The notes below the pieces were generated by a model. The model worked only from the letters and a program-made list of their open reading frames with translations. It made no database searches and was not told where the DNA came from. From Diabrotica undecimpunctata (lineage: Eukaryota; Arthropoda; Insecta; Coleoptera; Chrysomelidae): a stretch of DNA of 64,000 bases. The DNA lies in assembly GCF_040954645.1 (NCBI RefSeq), contig NC_092808.1:85691389-85755388 (forward strand). Reading direction: 5' to 3'. This document shows, one piece after another, positions 59,410 to 64,000 of the stretch. Every line of letters begins with the position of its first letter. The first letter of the stretch is position 1. A program made the position numbers and the translations under genes.

Positions 59410-61655
59410 AGCTAGAAACATCCTTGGAAAAATTCGGTCCCCCAGGAATAAATGACAGAGAAAATCTCTACTAGGATTACTACTCCAGAATAATTTATTC
59501 AACATGAACAACTTCTTTTACAAAAAAATGCACAGAAGATGGACCTGTATAAGTTCCAAACGGTAGAACAAGGATCGAAATCGACTATATCATAAGTGAC
59601 AAAAAACAAATAATTAAAAGATCTAACAGTACTCAACAAGTTCATCACAAGCAGTGACCACAGAATGATACGAGCGAAAGTCCAAATCAACACAAAAAGA
59701 GAAAGAAACAAGAATGATTAAAAATAAGTCTTATGGTATCTAGACACCCCCATTAGATATCAACCAATATCAAGCACATATCAATAATAAGCTACTAATG
59801 CAAGAAAACTCCGAGAACGATCTTAACGACTTAAATAATTGCATCATAAACGCTTTACAAGAAAGTCACCGAGTGCGCTGTTCTAAAAGAAAATCAGATA
59901 GTAAAATAAGTCCATATACTGAAACGCTGCTAGACCAAAGAAGACAAATGAGAAGCGATGAGAATGCAGACAGCCACACTATAAGAGAAATGAATAAAAC
60001 TGTTTCGAAGGCAATCAGGAGAGATTTAAGAAAATTTAAAACCGATAAAATTAAACGTACTACACAGAAAAATAACAGCTTAAAAGTTCTACGTAGAAAG
60101 CTAACGAATGGAAAATGCGAAATTCATAAATTAAGAAACAAGCAAAATGAAATAATATCACGTAGAGACGAGTTAATACAGGTTTTCGAAGAGTTCTACG
60201 AGGAATTATATGGAAGTGGACGAGAGGATCAAACAGCCATACAAACAGCCATTTCAAAGAAGATCATAAATCAAGTTTCCGAACTAATGCCAGAAATGAA
60301 TGTAGATGAGATTCGACAAGCGTTAAGAAAAATGAAAAATAACAAAGCCCCAGGAGAGGATGGAATTGTAATGGAAGCTATCGTAAATGGAGAAGATATG
60401 CTATTAAATCAATTAAGGAAACTGTTTAATCTATGTTTTCAGCAACAAGAGGTGCCCAAAGAATGGAAAAATACTATAACAATCCTTTTATATAAAAAAG
60501 GAGATAGAACCAACCTAGAGAATTATAGACCTATTAGCCTGTTGAACCACATATACAAGCTCTTCACTAGGTTAGTGACATCAAGATTGGAGAGAAAATT
60601 AGATTTCTACCAATCGAGAGAGCAGGCAGGATTCTGATCAAATTATGGTACCAATGATCATCTCCATTCAGTAAAGACGTTCATTGAAAAATCCATAGAA
60701 TAGAACAAACCTCTTGTCCTCACTTTCACAGATTTTCATAAAGCGTTCGATACGATAGAAATAGACATCATTATAGAAGTAATGAATGACAGTTGACCAT
60801 AGGTATAGTGAACTTATTTACAATATTTGCAAAAATGCCACTATGACTATTAAGATAAACGATAAAACCCGACCAATAAAAATAAAACGTGGGATAAGGC
60901 AAGAAGATACATTTTCACCGAAATTATTCAAAGCGGCTTTAGAGTATGCCTTTAAGATGGTCAATTGGGACCACAGGGGAGTAACAATAGACGGCGAGAA
61001 CTTGTCCAAAACTAAGTTTATAACAAATATGGTCCCCAATAACCATTTAACTATTCACAACAAAGTGGTAAAACTGGTGGAGACATATACGTATTTGGAT
61101 CACGAAATAAGAATCAGCAGGGATAACCAAACATGCGAAATCCAAAGACGAATAACTTTAACTTGGGCAGCCTTTGGAAAACTGCGAGACACACTGAGAG
61201 CCAAAATACCAATTAGCCTCAAAAGAAAAGTATTTGACCAATGCGTATTACCGTTCATGATCTATGGGGCGGAAACTATGACTCTAACAAAAACTACGGC
61301 TTTGAAATTGAGAGTGGCACAGAGACGAATGAAACGATCTATGCTGGGAGTGACGTTGCCGGACCGAATAAGAAACGAAGATCTGCGAAGAAGAACGAGT
61401 ATTGCTGATGTTGTGGAACGCATAGCGGAAGTTAAATAGAATTGGGCAGGCCATGTAGCGAGAATGCATGACTCACGATGGATGAGTAAAATTACACATT
61501 GGAGGCCAAGAGCAGACAAATGTAGTAGAGGAAGACCACCTACACGTTGGGCTGACGACATCAGGCGTATCACGAAAAATTGGCAACAAAGAGCACAAAA
61601 TCGCAAAGAATGGAGGAGTTTAAGGGGGGCCTATGTCCAGCAGTGGACAAGATAA
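59410..61655 (+). pseudogene. RTE-like polyprotein lacking the YADD box
   Basis: Endonuclease end in broken frames: NNLFNMNNFFYKK, RNRLYH/DYIISDKKQ, SSDHRMIRAKVQINT (59480-59700). From 59798 the frame is open to 60637: linker with RRDLRKFKTDKIKRT, then MRKMKNNK-type ALRKMKNNKAPGEDGIVMEA, WKNTITILLYKKGDRTNLEN and YRPISLLNHIYKLFTRLVTS. After a TGA, LTFTDFHKAFDTIEID (motif A, near 60720-60770), RPIKIKRGIRQEDTFSPKLF (motif B, 60786-61439), then ENLSKTKF where the related copy has a further 35-40 residues including KYADDVVLIAD. That block is cleanly missing in frame. The thumb and C-terminus follow (FDQCVLPFMIYGAETMTLTK; NWAGHVARMHDSRW at 61440-61655). Without YADD the RT is dead. Confidence 0.8.
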
Positions 61656-61672
61656 ATAAATGCTGGATGGTG
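59410..61672 (+). mobile_element. RTE-like element with GAT-type tail
   Basis: The element starts within its endonuclease at about 59410 and ends in a (gatgat)n run at about 61666-61689. It contains most of ORF2. It belongs to the same family as the truncated copy at 20032-21107 but uses a different tail. Confidence 0.7.
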
Positions 61673-61689
61673 ATGATGATGATGATGAT

Positions 61690-62400
61690 AGTGTTCGTAT
61701 AGTGGTATGTATTGGCTGCATGACATTCAGTCACTAATTAAGACAGTCGCTGACCAGTTTATCCTACGTAAATAATAAAGTGGGTTTAATATGAAACGCT
61801 CTAGTAAGCTCTTATAAGAGCTTGTAGATATAGGCATTTATACATTCCAAAATATTTACAATAAACAAAGAGAAAAGGTAATAGTCTATAAAAGTCTATA
61901 CTGTAAGATTTGAAGATTGTTTTGACCATTGGCTAAAACCAAAAGTTATTAGTCAATCAAACAACAACCGTGACCGTGAAAGTTTTTAAAACGAGATAAA
62001 ACTAAATAAATTATTGGAGTTATGAACAAACAAGGGATCATTCAATCATAAAATAGTTTGTAAATTACACCTACAGTCCTGGTAAAAGAACAAAAAAGAC
62101 GGTTGTACGCATTTTGATATTGACTACCAACAGATTTAAATATAGTTACTCCTTGTCTAGAATAGACGATACATTTGATACACTTTTCAGGTCCTTTGAT
62201 TTTCTATGATTGATTTAAATAATCGATATTGACAAGTTGGAATGAATACAGCTTAACTATAAAAAAAGACGTTATCGATAGGATCAGGTTTTTGCCAAAA
62301 TATTTTTTTCCTTTTGACTTATTTATTACTTTCATGATATTTAAATGGCGAATAGAGATAGTTTCGTAAAGACTGACATAAAAAAAGGGTGTGGCAGTCC
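61690..62400. other. no gene recognised
   Basis: AT-rich sequence without supported features. Confidence 0.4.
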
Positions 62401-62718
62401 AGTGGGACTGCCGGTAGAAGTTACACTTCTATACACGCATTCGTCGTTACAAATTTATTTGGGAGTCAATCTGCACAATCATTACATATGTAATGCTATA
62501 GGTAAGACATAGCAGAAAGAGAAACAGAATTAATAACAACTTGCTAACAATTATTAACAACATTTGATCTGTAATAGGAGTATAGTAAATGAAGGATTGA
62601 ATCAATATTTTGATGAAAATGTAAATTTTTATTTTCATATATGTATGAAAGGAGTTGAATGCAAAAATTTTTTTACACATACTCTGCAGTAAAATTCATT
62701 GTTTATTTTGTTATTAAT

Positions 62719-62925
62719 ATAAAATACGATACAATACACTGCAACATAATTCAATATAATAATACAATACAAATTAAAATGCAATATTTATAAGTATTTA
62801 AAAATGACAATAATGTACAAAAAAATACACTACAATACAGTGCAACCTAATTCAATATAATAATACAATACAAATTAAAATGCAATATTCATAAGTATTT
62901 AAAAATGACAATAGTATACATAACT
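62719..62925 (+). repeat. tandem duplication, period 101 bp
   Basis: The block containing gcaacataattcaatataat (62741) recurs with few changes 101 bp later (62842), including ttaaaatgcaatatt and aagtatttaaaaatgacaat in both. No coding content. Confidence 0.8.
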
Positions 62926-62979
62926 TTTCTACTTACAGATATGTTTAATTTACCATGTAATAATATTAATAAAAAAGTC

Positions 62980-63051
62980 CTCCCCGACTGGGAATCGAAC
63001 CCCGGTCTCCCGCGTGACAGGCGGGGATACTGACTACTATACTACCGAGGA
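62980..63051 (-). tRNA. tRNA-Asp (GTC)
   Basis: On the minus strand a 72-nt tRNA reads from TCCTCGG (63051) to discriminator G (62980). The acceptor stem pairs TCCTCGG with TCGGGGA (one T-G and one G-T pair). The anticodon loop CTGTCAC gives GTC (Asp), with a CCCGC/GCGGG stem. The T arm has CGGGG-TTCGATT-CCCAG with one G-A mismatch. A TTTTTT Pol III terminator follows at 62971-62976. The usual GG of the D loop is AG, and together with the T-stem mismatch this hints at decay or a repeat-borne copy. There is no intron. Confidence 0.85.
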
Positions 63052-63216
63052 CATGACACAAACGTATTTCAAAATTGACAGTTCTGGGTCATACAGTGAT
63101 TCACGTGATTTATTGCGATTATTATTTTGAAATACAAAAGACTAATATAATAATTATAAACATTTAATAAATAATACAAAACATATCACATAAATAATAA
63201 TATTAATAAATATTTT

Positions 63217-63231
63217 ATTATATATATAATA

Positions 63232-63278
<47 letters not shown>

Positions 63279-63302
63279 TATATAATATTAAATATATATA
63301 TA
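63217..63302. repeat. (TA)n microsatellite with aat interruptions
   Basis: TA repeats broken by ataatatta and tatgta variants, between tRNA-Asp and the right arm of the inverted-repeat segment. Confidence 0.9.
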
Positions 63303-63459
63303 CAAAAGGAACATTTTTATATTCGAGAGAGGAAGAGAGAGAAAATATATCTTCTGTCTCTTTCTTACTCATTATCTTACATATGTAATGATTTCACAGA
63401 TTCACTCCCATAGACATTTCCAACGTGGAGCGCGCGTATAGAAGTATAACTTCAAAAAC

Positions 63460-64000
63460 ATTTATGATTTATTGACGAAATGACGAAAAGTTTTGCAACG
63501 ATTACGTACAACTAATTTGAAACTAAGGATATTATTTATTATAGGCAAACTATTTACCAAAATGAGAATATACTAACTTATCAAAAATGTTCCAAAGGTA
63601 TAATTTTCTAAGAGCACCCTATATAGTATCACCGACATAATTATTCTAGGCCCCTCGCTCGTGTCGGAAGATATTTGGGTGTAGTTCTTTAAAATTCATA
63701 TACAACCTGTTTATTATATTTAAAATAAAAATGAATTTAAGGGAACCATCCTTAATAATTTACCCTTGTAAAGAAACGAGCACAGCCAAAGAAATAAAAT
63801 GAAAATTTTAAAACAAAACTAACCTTTATTATTTTGCAAATAACAAAGTGTTATTCAAAGATTTTAGGAAAATTACATCATTATTGCAAAAAGAAAAACG
63901 GTCTGTATTTAGATATTAAATTGCAAATGAGAAGTGATTATTTATAAAACTAAATGTAGTCCTAGGATAAATGTTCAAACTGCACACTAAACAAAACACT
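63460..64000. other. no gene recognised
   Basis: AT-rich sequence to the end of the window without supported features. Confidence 0.4.

Larger units (their letters stand above)
62417..63453. repeat. inverted-repeat segment enclosing a tRNA-Asp gene
   Basis: A left arm (62417 to about 62530; gaagttacacttctatac, atctgcacaatcattacata, agaaagagaaacag) is matched in reverse complement by about 63340-63453 (gaagttatacttctatacgc, aatctgtgaaatcattacat, agaaagagacag). Similarity is imperfect but in the same order over about 110 bp. The 0.8 kb between the arms holds a tandem duplication, tRNA-Asp and a TA tract. It could be a non-autonomous element that captured or carries a tRNA gene, or simply two old repeats beside one. 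Confidence 0.5.

Noticed and set aside
62719..62925. Tandem units considered as a CRISPR-like array
   Set aside because: Only two long adjacent copies without spacers, in eukaryotic DNA.

Overview
The window is AT-rich, repeat-dominated nuclear DNA from an animal, most likely an insect. The element mix (RTE-like, CR1-like, Jockey-like and I-like non-LTR retrotransposons, Tc1-like transposons, Penelope-like elements, a tRNA-derived SINE and long TA microsatellites) resembles a large, repeat-rich beetle genome, but this is inference from family content and no host gene fixes the species. Nearly all coding sequence belongs to mobile elements, most of it broken. The only host-like items are one tRNA-Asp gene (which may itself lie in a repeat) and two short candidate coding exons with splice signals (10162-10306 minus, 53558-53627 plus).

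Layout. 1-5500: a Penelope-like terminal fragment, a 3' piece of an I-like element, and a 4 kb I-like element bounded by target-site duplications. 5796-9915: a DNA transposon with 27-bp terminal inverted repeats, a decayed transposase of an 'SDNCAGQNKN' family and repeated subterminal motifs. 10160-16500: a candidate exon, then an RTE-like element apparently split by a CR1-like element whose ORF1 has a PHD-type finger. 17000-19300: short repeats and a non-LTR 3' end. 20032-21107: a 5'-truncated RTE-like copy with an open frame. 22280-24060: a second copy of the transposase family. 25119-32520: three large foldbacks of Penelope-like type, two next to TA tracts. 34800-40130: decayed non-LTR copies carrying a TA-flanked MITE and a SINE. 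40905-45575: a three-level nest (Tc1-like gene, split by an RTE-like element, itself split by another RT element). 45877-47339: a second Tc1-like gene and a TTAA-flanked MITE. 47878-52776: Penelope-like elements and foldbacks between TA tracts, including one with RT and GIY-YIG domains between inverted arms. 54855-56633: a third transposase copy. 57566-61672: another foldback, a Jockey-like endonuclease piece and an RTE-like element. 62417-63453: an inverted-repeat segment holding tRNA-Asp.

The strongest theme is a set of hammerhead-ribozyme-like motifs (CTGATGA, hairpin, GAAA) in Penelope-like terminal repeats. They lie on both strands, often as head-to-head pairs forming long palindromes, and three of the units sit inside TA microsatellites. 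The second theme is nested insertion, where paralogous empty sites and target-site duplications allow precise boundaries. All alignments, repeats and frames were read by eye; boundaries given as approximate should be treated so.
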